Assembly: GCA_937934775.1 (NCBI GenBank)
Contig: CALGYL010000032.1
Location: 1-25,606 of the forward strand
Length of the DNA stretch: 25,606 bases
Direction: 5' to 3'
Source of the DNA: an uncultured Clostridia bacterium
Lineage (GTDB): Bacteria > Bacillota > Clostridia > Christensenellales > Aristaeellaceae
Shown: piece by piece, positions 1 to 8,487 of the stretch
How the letters are laid out: each line of letters starts with the position of its first letter
Position numbering within the stretch: position 1 is the first letter of the stretch
Notes under the pieces: model-generated
What the model saw: only the letters and a program-made list of their open reading frames with translations
Told to the model about the DNA's origin: nothing
Databases searched by the model: none
Program-made: the position numbers and the translations under genes

Positions 1-704
1 TCTTCTACGACGACTACGACCGCGCCGAGTGGTTCATGGAAAACGGCGGCCCGCAAAACGACCCCAACTTCCAGATGGGTGTATTGAGCTTCCTTCAAGG
101 CACGAAGGGCAAGGTGATGCCCGTCACCACCAGCACCCAATACAATGATGAGGTCGTTACCGGCATCAGCGCCAAGGTCAACGAGGAGAAGGCCGCGACC
201 ATCCTTGGGTTCATCGATTACTTCTATTCCGATGAAGGCATCACCCTGGCCAACTATGGCGTCGAGGGAGAGAGCTTCAAGGTGAACGCTGACGGCACCA
301 AGGACTTTATCGTGGATTACGCCACCGAGGAATCCAAGGCGGCTGGCGAGAAGAAGTGGTCCTTCCTGAGCGACCGTTTCACCGTCTGCAAGCCCGTGGA
401 CGACGATGCCTTCTTCAAGTGGAACGCGCCCTTGATTTCTGAGGCGGCAGGACGCCTGCTAAAACCCGAGAGCCTGATGACCTCCTACACCCTCAAGTTC
501 ACCGAGGGCCAAGAAACGGAACTGTCCAGCTTTTCCGCCACCATCTACAACGCCGAGGTAGCCGGAATTCTCTCCTTCGTCAACGGCAGCCGAGACTTCA
601 ATAAGGCAGAGTGGGCTACCTTCACGGGCGAGATGAACGATCTGGGCCATGATCGCATCGAAGAGATTCAGTTGGCTGCCTACCGGGCCACCTACGGTAA
701 ATAA
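1..704 (+). CDS. Extracellular solute-binding protein, C-terminal part (partial)
   Basis: The frame is already open at base 3 with no start context, so the gene begins outside the window; about 234 C-terminal residues are present, ending at a TAA (702-704). The sequence resembles family 1 ABC-transporter lipoproteins of the LipO/YtcQ kind: a segment reading roughly 'IDYFYSDEGITLANYGVEGE' matches the conserved late region in which the closing hinge carries a YG-x-EG motif. Such proteins capture sugars or other solutes outside the membrane and deliver them to a permease. The ligand cannot be told from this fragment. It is the only plus-strand gene, converges on the polysaccharide operon and is separated from it by a strong terminator, so it is probably the end of an unrelated transport operon. 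Confidence 0.85.
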   Translation, partial: FYDDYDRAEWFMENGGPQNDPNFQMGVLSFLQGTKGKVMPVTTSTQYNDEVVTGISAKVNEEKAATILGFIDYFYSDEGITLANYGVEGESFKVNADGTKDFIVDYATEESKAAGEKKWSFLSDRFTVCKPVDDDAFFKWNAPLISEAAGRLLKPESLMTSYTLKFTEGQETELSSFSATIYNAEVAGILSFVNGSRDFNKAEWATFTGEMNDLGHDRIEEIQLAAYRATYGK

Positions 705-772
705 GGCCTTGGGCATCCGCCTTGCGGTACTCGCCGTTCCAGACACAACTCCACGATACTCGCCACTCCAGC

Positions 773-829
773 GACAAAAAAGGGGCTGCCCCGTTGCGAC
801 ACGCTCGCCTCGGGGCAGCCCCTTTTGTC
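773..829. terminator. Bidirectional intrinsic terminator between convergent genes
   Basis: A long inverted repeat, left arm 773-792 and right arm 812-829, pairs GGGGCTGCCCC with GGGGCAGCCCC and continues into matching A-rich and T-rich flanks (AAAAAA on one side, TTTTGTC on the other). The loop is about 19 nt. A GC-rich stem with a U-tract on either strand works in both directions, which fits its place between the stop at 704 (plus) and the stop at 875 (minus). Confidence 0.9.
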
Positions 830-874
830 TCATTCTCATGGCGGCAGATTCGTTTTGCCCAGATTCGCCGCGTG

Positions 875-1840
875 TCAAAGCCCGTCCTTGTACAGGGCCG
901 TCAGCACGTCGTGACCGGCAACGCCATCGGCAGCCAGGCCTTGTGCCGACTGGAAGGCTTTCACGGCCGCCCGGGTCTTAGCGCCAAACGCGCCGTCCGC
1001 CGCGCCGTCCAGATATCCCGCTGCCGCCAGCGCAGCCTGCAGCTGTTTCACCGCTTCGCCCTTGTCGCCCTTCTCCAGCCTGATGTACGGCCGGAACAGC
1101 GTCTGTGGGGGCGCCGCGTCCACATCCCCAGTCCGGTTCAGGGTCAAAGACGTACCATTCCCGCTGGACAGTACTAGGCTCCCGCCATCGGCTTTATAGG
1201 AAATCGCCCAGGATTTCTCCGCCTCCTGCCCTGCCTCCGCCCACAAGGCGGGTACGTCTGCGGCCAAAGCGGCGTCCAGCGACGTCAGGGTCAGCGCATC
1301 CTTCGACAGCGTCAGGCGAGCCCCGTAGGCGCGCGCCTCCGTTTGAGCCCCGTCGTCTACCACCGGTGTCTCCACCCAGTACATAAAGCCGTCCTGGTAG
1401 AGCCCGACATCGTAGCGCACACCGTCCTGCTCCGCAGTCCATTGCCCGTACAGGTTGGTTGTCTCGGCCAGCAACGCCTCTTCCGAGCTGCCGCTTGAGC
1501 CCGTCCTACGCAGACTCATACTGCCGGAGTATTTGCCCTTGCTGCCGCGGATGGTCATGCGATTTCCGTAACAGGAGTACGACAGCGACATGCTGTACCC
1601 GTAGGCGGAGACGTGGATGCGCCCGCCGCCGTAACTGCCTGAGGCGGAGAAGCCCATCGCATACAGCGTACAGCTGCCGTCGCTGCGGAAGGTGGCGGAA
1701 GCGGAGCTGCTCCGCCCCTCCCCGCCGAAAGATCCCGACCAGTGACCGACCGGGCTGTCGGCGAGGGCATCTGTTCCGCTCCACAGCAAAGCAAAGAGCG
1801 CACACATTAGGGCAATTCCGATTACGCTGGTCTTTTTCAT
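875..1840 (-). CDS. Secreted protein with C-terminal peptidoglycan-binding domain
   Basis: The 321-residue product starts with a clear signal peptide (basic MKKT, hydrophobic core to about residue 25, probable cleavage after ALA at 26). Two glycine/serine-rich regions of no recognised family follow (about 30-115 and 130-240), both beta-rich in appearance and both containing a 'G-x-W' start (GHWSG, GQWTA). Residues 255-321 are a PG_binding_1 domain with the typical LEKGDKGEAVKQLQ opening and a DGAFGAKTRAAVKAFQ core. The start has the RBS GGGGAG. It is the last gene of the minus-strand operon, 80 bp after capG. The likely role is a wall-attached protein made together with the polysaccharide; no enzymatic motif is visible. 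The N-terminal regions could be a lipocalin-like or degenerate repeat fold, which I cannot confirm. Confidence 0.85.
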   Translation of the reverse strand: MKKTSVIGIALMCALFALLWSGTDALADSPVGHWSGSFGGEGRSSSASATFRSDGSCTLYAMGFSASGSYGGGRIHVSAYGYSMSLSYSCYGNRMTIRGSKGKYSGSMSLRRTGSSGSSEEALLAETTNLYGQWTAEQDGVRYDVGLYQDGFMYWVETPVVDDGAQTEARAYGARLTLSKDALTLTSLDAALAADVPALWAEAGQEAEKSWAISYKADGGSLVLSSGNGTSLTLNRTGDVDAAPPQTLFRPYIRLEKGDKGEAVKQLQAALAAAGYLDGAADGAFGAKTRAAVKAFQSAQGLAADGVAGHDVLTALYKDGL

Positions 1841-1920
1841 GATTTCTCCCCATCGAGTTGGACTTTATTGCGGTTTTCACACACAAAAAAACACCGTCGC
1901 GTTCGCCCTGCTCCGATGGT

Positions 1921-3063
1921 TCAGTACTTCCTCCAGACCATCCGGTCCACAATGCCTGTGTAACTCTGGATGATCTTCACGACCTTGACGGAGACGTTTT
2001 CATCTGTGTAGTCGCGCACAGGCAAGCCCAAATCTCCGTTCAGGTTCATGCTTACGGCGGTATCCACCGCCTGCAGCACCTGCTCCGTTGTGATACCCGA
2101 CAGTATGAAATTGCCACGATCCAGCGCCTCCGGGCGCTCTGTGGAGGTGCGGATACAGACGGCAGGGAATGGATTCCCCGCAGAAAGGAAATAGCTGGCC
2201 TCCTCCGGCAGCGTCCCGCTGTCGGAGACCACGCAAAAAGCCTTCAACTGCAAGTGGTTGTAGTCGTGGAAGCCCATAGGTTGATGCTGAATCACGCGGC
2301 GGTCAAACACAAACCCGCGCTGCTCAATAAACTTTCTGGCACGAGGGTGGCAGGAGTATATGATTGGTATATCATACTTTTCCGCCATCGCGTTCACCGC
2401 GCTCATCAAGTATAAAAAGTTCTTCTCTATGTCGATGTTCTCCTCGCGATGTGCGGATAGCAGAATGTACTCGCCTTTTGCCAGCCCAAGACGATTCAAA
2501 ACATCACTGGCTTTGATCTTGTCAAAATTGGCATGTAACACCTCTGCCATGGGGGATCCCGTCACATAGGTGCGCTCCTTTGGCACTCCCGAAGCATTCA
2601 GATACCGCCGGGCATGCTCGGAATAGCATAGATTCACGTCCGCGGTCACATCCACGATGCGACGGTTGGTTTCCTCTGGCAGACATTCATCAAAACAGCG
2701 ATTGCCCGCCTCCATATGGAAAATCGGGATGTGCAGACGCTTGGCACCGATGACCGACAGACAGGAATTGGTATCGCCCAGCACCAGAACCGCATCCGGC
2801 TGGAGTTCCACCATCAGCGCGTAGGACTTGGCGATGATGTTGCCGATCGTTTCACCCAAGTCCCTGCCCACGGCATCCAGGTAATAATCCGGCGCGCGAA
2901 GGCCCAGGTCCTTGAAGAAAACCTCATTCAGCGTATAATCATAATTCTGCCCCGTGTGAACGAGGCTCTGATCAAAATACTTGTCACAGCATTTGATCGT
3001 GGCCGACAGCCGGATAATCTCAGGTCGCGTACCGAGGATGGTCATCAGTTTTAGCTTTGACAT
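1921..3063 (-). CDS. capG: UDP-N-acetylglucosamine 2-epimerase family, CapG/FnlC type
   Basis: This 380-residue protein has the GT-B fold of non-hydrolysing UDP-sugar 2-epimerases. It starts with ILGTRPEIIRLS, and the catalytic positions known from WecB are present: D97 in GDTNS, E118 in HMEAG, E130/E131 in LPEETNR and H205 in SAHREEN. The N-terminal stretch (CCDKYFDQSLVHTGQNYDY) is more like CapG/WbjD/FnlC than housekeeping MnaA. With CapE and CapF encoded just upstream, the expected reaction is C2 epimerisation of UDP-2-acetamido-2,6-dideoxy-L-talose to UDP-L-FucNAc in the cytoplasm. The ATG at 3063 has a GGTGA site 6 nt away. It is separated from capF by 780 bp of non-coding sequence, unusual because these genes normally lie adjacent. 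An ordinary UDP-GlcNAc/ManNAc epimerase is the alternative. Confidence 0.9.
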   Translation of the reverse strand: MSKLKLMTILGTRPEIIRLSATIKCCDKYFDQSLVHTGQNYDYTLNEVFFKDLGLRAPDYYLDAVGRDLGETIGNIIAKSYALMVELQPDAVLVLGDTNSCLSVIGAKRLHIPIFHMEAGNRCFDECLPEETNRRIVDVTADVNLCYSEHARRYLNASGVPKERTYVTGSPMAEVLHANFDKIKASDVLNRLGLAKGEYILLSAHREENIDIEKNFLYLMSAVNAMAEKYDIPIIYSCHPRARKFIEQRGFVFDRRVIQHQPMGFHDYNHLQLKAFCVVSDSGTLPEEASYFLSAGNPFPAVCIRTSTERPEALDRGNFILSGITTEQVLQAVDTAVSMNLNGDLGLPVRDYTDENVSVKVVKIIQSYTGIVDRMVWRKY

Positions 3064-3843
3064 TTCACATCACCATTCCAATGTTTCTTTTCAACATAGA
3101 TAATCTGGTTCTGATTGACATTCTTTGAAGATGTAGTATTCCATGTATTCGCTGGTCTAAATGGAGCTTTCCATTCTTAACTATGCTTTCACATTATTGC
3201 TTTATCCGTTTTCTCCGATGGGCTGGTATGACACTTATCATGTGATATTTATAGCATTCCGCCAATAACCATCAAACACCGGAATTCTAATTTCAGCAAT
3301 TTTTGTGCAATCAGCGTTGGGTACTGAATAATCTGTATCAAATCACATTGTATCTTATTCTATCTAAAGTCACAAATCACGGGTTATGGCTGAACGCATC
3401 CGGTTTAGATACGCGTTATACTAATTGTAACATCATTATTAATGCACAGAGCTTATAGAACAGCTGCCAAAATCTACATCTAGCGCCAAGCTTAAACTCA
3501 AAAAAACCTTCTTTGGGCATAAAAATCTAATACCCATCAAACAGCCCCTCGCATTCGAAATTTATCTCGATCTTCGAAACCAATGCAGCATAACAAGGTT
3601 CTTTTGTTTCACACTAATCACGGAAACGCATGCCCTTTATAAATGCAGGGACGTAGGGTTCTTTATGGAAGACACATTCTCTGATCCTCGCATATTTAAA
3701 CCATATGTATATGCGCAGAATTAAGTTGCGTCTAGCTTCATTGAAAGCGTCTCCCATCCAACTCACCTTATTTGACTATTAGCTATGGTGCTCATACATG
3801 GGCTATCCCTTTAGGGGTTCCGGTGTACAAAGAGGCATACAAC
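3064..3843. other. AT-rich intergenic spacer, possible decayed gene, between capF and capG
   Basis: This 780-bp stretch has no intact gene. It is visibly more AT-rich than capF and capG on either side. On the minus strand one frame from an ATG at 3757 (preceded by AAGGTGAG) runs to a TAA at 3416-3418, 114 codons, broken only by two TAG codons at 3614-3616 and 3527-3529. A second short open stretch (about 41 codons, 3176 to a stop at 3051-3053) overlaps the capG start. I recognise no family in either. The simplest reading is the remains of a gene lost between capF and capG; chance openness cannot be excluded. No terminator or convincing promoter was seen. Confidence 0.4.
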
Positions 3844-5046
3844 TCAGCCATTTACCTTTTCATAAAAAGTATCAGGATGCTGCAGGTTAAAGGATTCGTT
3901 GGCCCACATGATGGTAACGAGGTTCTCCGTTTCGCTCAAATTGATGATGTTGTGCGTATAACCCGGCAGCATGTGAACAGCCTCAATTTTGTCGCCAGAC
4001 ACATCGAACTCCAGCACCTCGTCCGAGCCGACCTTCCGCTCTTGGATGAGCCCGCGGCCGGACACCACGATGAAGAATTCCCACTTGCTGTTGTGCCAGT
4101 GCTGGCCTTTAGTGATGCCGGGCTTCGAGATGTTCACCGATATCTGCCCGCAATTGGCCGTCTTGAGAAGTTCCGTGAAGCTACCGCGGTCGTCCACCTT
4201 CATCTTCAGCGGGAAGCGGACGGCCTCCTTTGGGAGATAAGACAGGTAGGTTGAGTACAGCTTCATGGCGAAGGAATCCGCCGGGATCTCCGGCATCGTC
4301 AGCGTTTGCGGCTGAAGCTTAAAGCGCTCCAGCAGATCGGCGATTTCGCCCAGCGTAACCCTGTGCGTCGTGGGAACATGGCAATAGCGGCCCGAGGCCT
4401 CTTGAATGGGATTTAAACCATCGTAAGTACAGCGGTGCGGCCGGCCCTCCAGCGCGTCAAACATCTCCTCCACCAGATCGTCGATGTAGAGCAGTTCCAG
4501 CTCGGTGGCGCGGTCACTGACGGCAATGGGCAGATCGTTTGCGACGTTGTGGCAGAAAGTCGCCACGACGCTGTTGTAGTTCGGCCTGCACCACTTGCCG
4601 AACAGGTTGGGAAAGCGGTACACCAAAACCGGCGCACCGGTCTCCTCGGAGTACTGGAAAAAGAGCTCCTCTCCGGCCAGCTTGGACCTGCCGTAGCCGG
4701 ACTGTCCATAACGGCCGATCAACGTCGCCTGAATGGAGCTGGACAGCATGACGGGGCACCGGTTCCCGCATCCTTTCAATGCATCCAGCAGCGTGGAAGC
4801 AAAGCCGAAATTGCCCTCCATGAACTCCCTCTCGTCCTTCGGGCGGTTAACGCCCGCTAGGTTGAAGACAAAGTCCGCCTTGGCACAGAAGCCCTCCAGC
4901 AACGCGGAATCGCTATCGATGTCATATTCAAAGATCTCGCCGATGGTAAAACTCTGCGCGCAGTTCTTGCCTTCTTTGATGTTGCGCAGGTTTGCAGTCA
5001 GGTTCTGCCCGACAAAACCCTTCGCGCCGGTAATGAGAATGTTCAT
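3844..5046 (-). CDS. capF: CapF/FnlB-type bifunctional SDR reductase-cupin epimerase
   Basis: The 400-residue product has the two-domain layout of CapF. The N-terminal SDR domain shows TGAKGFVG (6-13) and the Y118-x3-K122 pair (YGRSK). The C-terminal cupin, from about residue 280, carries probable metal ligands H316 and H318 (GQHWHN), E323 and H365 (PGYTH). In the known pathway the cupin epimerises C3 of the CapE product and the SDR reduces C4, giving UDP-2-acetamido-2,6-dideoxy-L-talose. I chose the ATG at 5046 because the TGAKGFVG fold begins directly after it and GGGGTG lies upstream; an earlier in-frame GTG (5115) adds 23 unrelated residues. capE lies 114 bp upstream and capG 780 bp downstream. 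Confidence 0.92.
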   Translation of the reverse strand: MNILITGAKGFVGQNLTANLRNIKEGKNCAQSFTIGEIFEYDIDSDSALLEGFCAKADFVFNLAGVNRPKDEREFMEGNFGFASTLLDALKGCGNRCPVMLSSSIQATLIGRYGQSGYGRSKLAGEELFFQYSEETGAPVLVYRFPNLFGKWCRPNYNSVVATFCHNVANDLPIAVSDRATELELLYIDDLVEEMFDALEGRPHRCTYDGLNPIQEASGRYCHVPTTHRVTLGEIADLLERFKLQPQTLTMPEIPADSFAMKLYSTYLSYLPKEAVRFPLKMKVDDRGSFTELLKTANCGQISVNISKPGITKGQHWHNSKWEFFIVVSGRGLIQERKVGSDEVLEFDVSGDKIEAVHMLPGYTHNIINLSETENLVTIMWANESFNLQHPDTFYEKVNG

Positions 5047-5160
5047 TTCTGCACCCCAATTTCGTGAACAGGCGATGGCCGTTCGGTCATTGTCCTCGAA
5101 CCCATGCGCATGCACTCGCGCGGTTGTTGGTTCCGCTTTCCGGGTATGAAAACCACCGAT

Positions 5161-6216
5161 CTATAGGGCTTCCTGCTTGCCGAGGCCCTTCAGGGCTTCC
5201 TTGACATAGTCCGCCGTCAGAAGCTTTTTGACCGTACCCTCCACATCCAGCCTTATGGTGTTGTGGCTGGTGTAGGATTCGTCCGCCATGGTCTGCACTT
5301 GTCCTTCGATGACATACTTGTCGTAATTCAAGTCGCGGTTGTCAGCGGCCACACGATAGTACCCGCCCATGTCCTCGCTGCGGAGCCGTTCCTCCCGGGT
5401 CATGAGCGTTTCATAAAGCTTCTCCCCGTGACGCGTTCCAATGACGCGGATGCCGGTATCGCCGAAGAGACGCTGCACCGCCTTGGCCAGATCGCCGACG
5501 GTAGACGCATCCGCCTTCTGGATAAACAGATCGCCGGGATTCGCGTACCGGAACGCGAACAGAACCAACTCCACCGCCTCGTTCAGGTTCATCAGGAACC
5601 GGGTCATGTTGGGATCGGTGATGGTGATGGGATTGCCCGCCCGGATCTGATCGATAAACAGCGGAATTACGCTGCCGCGGCTGCACATCACGTTGCCATA
5701 GCGCGTGCAGCAGATGACCGTGTTGCCCCGTTCTGCCGCCACGCGGGCGTTGGCTCGAATGACGTGTTCCATCATGGCCTTGGAAGTGCCCATGGCGTTG
5801 ATGGGATAGGCCGCCTTGTCCGTGCTCAGACACACTACGCGATTAACCCCTGCTTCGATAGCAGCATGGAGCATATTGTCTGTGCCCTCGATGTTGGTGC
5901 GGACGGCCTCCATCGGGAAGAATTCGCAGGAGGGCACCTGCTTTAGCGCAGCGGCGTGGAAGATATAGTCCACGCCTGGCATGGCATCCCGCAGGGATTG
6001 GATATTGCGCACGTCGCCGATGTAGAATTTGACCTTCCGAATATGATCCGGGTAGTGCGCCTGCAGGTCGTGGCGCATATCGTCCTGCTTCTTTTCGTCG
6101 CGGGAGAAGATGCGAATTTCACCAATATCGGTGTTCAAAAAATGACGGAGGACGGTGTTCCCAAAACTCCCAGTGCCGCCGGTGATCAGAATCACTTTAT
6201 TCGTAAATACGGACAT
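5161..6216 (-). CDS. capE: CapE/FnlA-type UDP-GlcNAc 4,6-dehydratase/5-epimerase
   Basis: A 351-residue soluble SDR of the CapD/Polysacc_synt_2 family. The NAD(P)-binding motif TGGTGSFG is at 12-19; the active site has STDKAAYPINAMGTSK, with M142 and K146 replacing the usual Tyr-x3-Lys, a hallmark of inverting 4,6-dehydratases. It should convert UDP-GlcNAc into a 4-keto-6-deoxy-L-sugar nucleotide, the first step to UDP-L-FucNAc, in the cytoplasm. Length and order match capE-capF-capG of Staphylococcus and fnlABC of enteric bacteria. The ATG has an excellent RBS, AAGGAGGA with 6-nt spacing. A PseB-like enzyme is the main alternative, but CapF and CapG as neighbours argue for CapE. Confidence 0.92.
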   Translation of the reverse strand: MSVFTNKVILITGGTGSFGNTVLRHFLNTDIGEIRIFSRDEKKQDDMRHDLQAHYPDHIRKVKFYIGDVRNIQSLRDAMPGVDYIFHAAALKQVPSCEFFPMEAVRTNIEGTDNMLHAAIEAGVNRVVCLSTDKAAYPINAMGTSKAMMEHVIRANARVAAERGNTVICCTRYGNVMCSRGSVIPLFIDQIRAGNPITITDPNMTRFLMNLNEAVELVLFAFRYANPGDLFIQKADASTVGDLAKAVQRLFGDTGIRVIGTRHGEKLYETLMTREERLRSEDMGGYYRVAADNRDLNYDKYVIEGQVQTMADESYTSHNTIRLDVEGTVKKLLTADYVKEALKGLGKQEAL

Positions 6217-6315
6217 GCCCGGTCCTCCTTGAAGCTGCTTTTCTCACACTTTAATACAAACCAGTCCGGGAGACTTAAACCCCATCTTTTGTTCTGCGAA
6301 TAAGGTATTCGCCTT

Positions 6316-6378
6316 TTATATCCTTTGTTTGTCCCACGTAATTCCCCGTTTCATGAGAACCGCCGGATTTCCGCCTTA
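6316..6378 (-). other. In-frame stop and displaced C-terminal tail of the acetyltransferase
   Basis: After the TAA at 6376-6378 the same frame continues for 19 sense codons to a second TAA (6316-6318). The continuation reads GGNPAVLMKRGITWDKQRI. That is the expected ending of this acetyltransferase family, in which a GNPA-x-x-x-K segment is followed by W-D-x-x-R. The first TAA therefore looks like a single-codon nonsense change rather than the natural end. Only the coenzyme-A-side cap of the helix would be lost, so residual activity or readthrough is possible. Confidence 0.75.
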
Positions 6379-7005
6379 AACGATATTGCCCTCTTCAAAT
6401 GCCTTCGTCACGATGGCTCCAGTGCCTACAATGGAATCTTCCAGGATGATTGCTCCTTTGAGAATTGTCGTCTGATTCCCTACCCAAACATGGTCCCCAA
6501 TGATCACATTTTTCGAGTGATTAATCCTTTTCCCTTCCGAATCCAGAATCGAATGGCTATCGCCTGTCCGGACCACTACGCCCGATGAAAATAAGCATTC
6601 TTTTCCGATCACGATTCGCTTCCCCTCAATACACGCCAGATGGGTTGTTCCACATATTGAAGTTCCGTACCCGATCTCGATTGTTCCGTTTGAATCTTCA
6701 ATGCACATATCCGCATTCATAAGATAGCATTCGTTTCCAATGTGAATTCTGTTGTTGCTTCCCGTGATGATGATTTTTGTGTGGTAAATCCTGGTCATTG
6801 ACCCGATCTCGATCGTATTGCTTTTTCCTTTAACTCGAATTTCCGAACGCATCAATAATCCGCGATTCTTTAGCCGATTCCCAGCGCCCAGAAATCTGTA
6901 TCGATTGTTCAATGGAAAGTAGCTAACGCACATAAGCAGGCATCTCGTAATCCCGGGATGCTTTTCAATTATGCGCTTCAGAATCAATGTAAATCTTTCT
7001 CCCAT
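6376..7005 (-). CDS. Hexapeptide-repeat acetyltransferase, C-terminally truncated by an in-frame stop
   Basis: The 209-residue product is a left-handed beta-helix acyltransferase with many I/V-G-x-x hexapeptides (IEIGSMTR, IHIGNECY, IEIGYGTS, IVIGKECL, VIIGDHVW, IVGTGAIV). The TGDSHSI motif supplies the probable catalytic histidine, and VWVGNQTTILKGA is typical of sugar O-acetyltransferases related to NeuO/OatWY and other capsule enzymes. Acetyl-CoA would be the donor and a polymer sugar the acceptor. The ATG at 7005 is preferred because AAGGA lies 10 nt upstream; a TTG at 7014 sits too close to that site. The protein stops at GNIV just where the family normally continues with a GNPA tail, and that tail is encoded in frame after the stop (see the next feature). 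The gene may therefore be a nonsense-mutated pseudogene. Confidence 0.85.
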   Translation of the reverse strand: MGERFTLILKRIIEKHPGITRCLLMCVSYFPLNNRYRFLGAGNRLKNRGLLMRSEIRVKGKSNTIEIGSMTRIYHTKIIITGSNNRIHIGNECYLMNADMCIEDSNGTIEIGYGTSICGTTHLACIEGKRIVIGKECLFSSGVVVRTGDSHSILDSEGKRINHSKNVIIGDHVWVGNQTTILKGAIILEDSIVGTGAIVTKAFEEGNIV

Positions 7006-7161
7006 TGCAAACAATTCCTTATGTTAGGCTCAACGCCACATTCTGTAACATACACAGTGTCCTTGAACCGATTGGCGTAAATCAAATGCCTTACCTCTTT
7101 ATGCAACACCACACGTGCCGTAGGGCGAGCCTCAGGATTTTCAAAGAAACTGCGCAGGTTC

Positions 7162-8487
7162 TCACGTTTTTGAATCTTCGGCCGGGAAATGAAGACCCTG
7201 GCTCAGAAGCGTCCGCAGATGTTTGGGATTGAAGGCGCTTACGATCATCCTGCTGTTGATGCGAAGGTCCGGAAAAGCGAAAGGCGCTAAAAAGTTGGTC
7301 AGAACTTGGGTAGCCAGAGTAGCCCAGGCCGCACCTTCTACACCAAACGGGATGATCAGGGTAACATTGAGGAGAATGCTGCATGCCGCTCCGATCAGGG
7401 ACAAATATTTCTCATACCGCTGCAGGCCTTCGCTGACGAGCCAGATGCTGCGTGCAACGCCCAGATATGAAAACGCCGTATACCAGGAGATGATGCGCAG
7501 GCCAGGCAGCGCGGGTAGAAAGCTTGACCCGTACAAAATCAGTATAATGTACTTTCCCAACACAGTGATCAGAAGCGCCACGGCAAAGGAAAGATAGAGG
7601 ATCAAGGAATAGAGCTGAATAATCCTATTGTGGTACGCGTTCCGGTCACGATCTTTTTCCTGCATGATAGCCGGCCTGGCAGAATCAACGATCGCTGCGA
7701 GCGCGAACGACCATACATTGTTGATTGCCAGCGCGGCCGAATAGTATCCAACAGACGTCGAATTCATGGAATGTTTGACCAAGATGGTGGCTATCTGTCC
7801 GTAGATGGCCACCGCCATGCCCGAGATAATGAAATGATAGCTTTGTCTCAGCAGATCCCATGCCTGATTTTTGGAAAAAGTCAACTTCTGTCCTTGATTC
7901 CTCATATAATGCGCCGTCAGAAGAATTGCGATCAGACTGTTGTCGATGGAATTGCAAACCGCAAACCAGATGATGCTCTTTCCGGACGCGAGCAGGTAGA
8001 CCTTGTATGCAGATTCCGTCGCGTAGGCGATGAAGCCTATGATGGTATACACCTTGGATCTGAGATTTGATTGATACCAATACTGCAGTGTATCGAAAGC
8101 CTGAAAAAGCACGCACAGGCTGTACAGGACAGCGACCAGAACGATTACGTCATCCCCCGGATTGAGAATTCTCGCAACCGCTGCAATCGCCACCACCGAC
8201 CCTGCGCTGGAAATCAAGCGAAGGACGATCGACGTACCGAGAATTTCCCCCTGCCTGTCCGGGTTTTCCAGAATCTGTTTGACCAGAATGCCGTTCAGAC
8301 CAAGGGTACAGATTGAGGTGAAAAATGCTGTGAGCGACGCGGCGTAGTTAATCGAGCCGAAGTTTGCAGGCCCCAGATAACGCGCCGTGATCATGGAAAT
8401 GACGAGTCCCAAGGCCATTTCGAAGATCTTTCCCGCAATCAGCCACGAAGCGTTTCTGACAAGCCGTGAACGGAATATTCTTATCAT
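7162..8487 (-). CDS. wzx: Wzx-type lipid-linked oligosaccharide flippase
   Basis: A 441-residue integral membrane protein with repeated hydrophobic segments along its whole length, which I judge to be about 12-14 helices. It has the MOP-superfamily (Polysacc_synt) start: a short basic N-terminus, NASWLIAGKIFEMALGLVIS, then ARYLGPANFGSINYAASLTAF, a hallmark of Wzx proteins. It should flip the undecaprenyl-linked repeat unit across the membrane. The start codon overlaps the stop of the upstream glycosyltransferase by 4 nt (ATGA, 8484-8487), so the two are translationally coupled. The C-terminus ends in a short polar tail. A 156-bp gap with no feature I recognise separates it from the acetyltransferase downstream. 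Confidence 0.92.
   Translation of the reverse strand: MIRIFRSRLVRNASWLIAGKIFEMALGLVISMITARYLGPANFGSINYAASLTAFFTSICTLGLNGILVKQILENPDRQGEILGTSIVLRLISSAGSVVAIAAVARILNPGDDVIVLVAVLYSLCVLFQAFDTLQYWYQSNLRSKVYTIIGFIAYATESAYKVYLLASGKSIIWFAVCNSIDNSLIAILLTAHYMRNQGQKLTFSKNQAWDLLRQSYHFIISGMAVAIYGQIATILVKHSMNSTSVGYYSAALAINNVWSFALAAIVDSARPAIMQEKDRDRNAYHNRIIQLYSLILYLSFAVALLITVLGKYIILILYGSSFLPALPGLRIISWYTAFSYLGVARSIWLVSEGLQRYEKYLSLIGAACSILLNVTLIIPFGVEGAAWATLATQVLTNFLAPFAFPDLRINSRMIVSAFNPKHLRTLLSQGLHFPAEDSKT

Noticed and set aside
727..775. Imperfect 20-bp direct repeat around ACTCGCC between the first gene and the terminator
   Set aside because: Only two short copies with mismatches, no array or flanking structure; not a CRISPR or a mobile-element end.
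459..1442. Several 80-150 codon frames overlapping the solute-binding and peptidoglycan-binding genes
   Set aside because: They are shadow frames, some running through the terminator hairpin, with arginine/proline-rich unstructured products.
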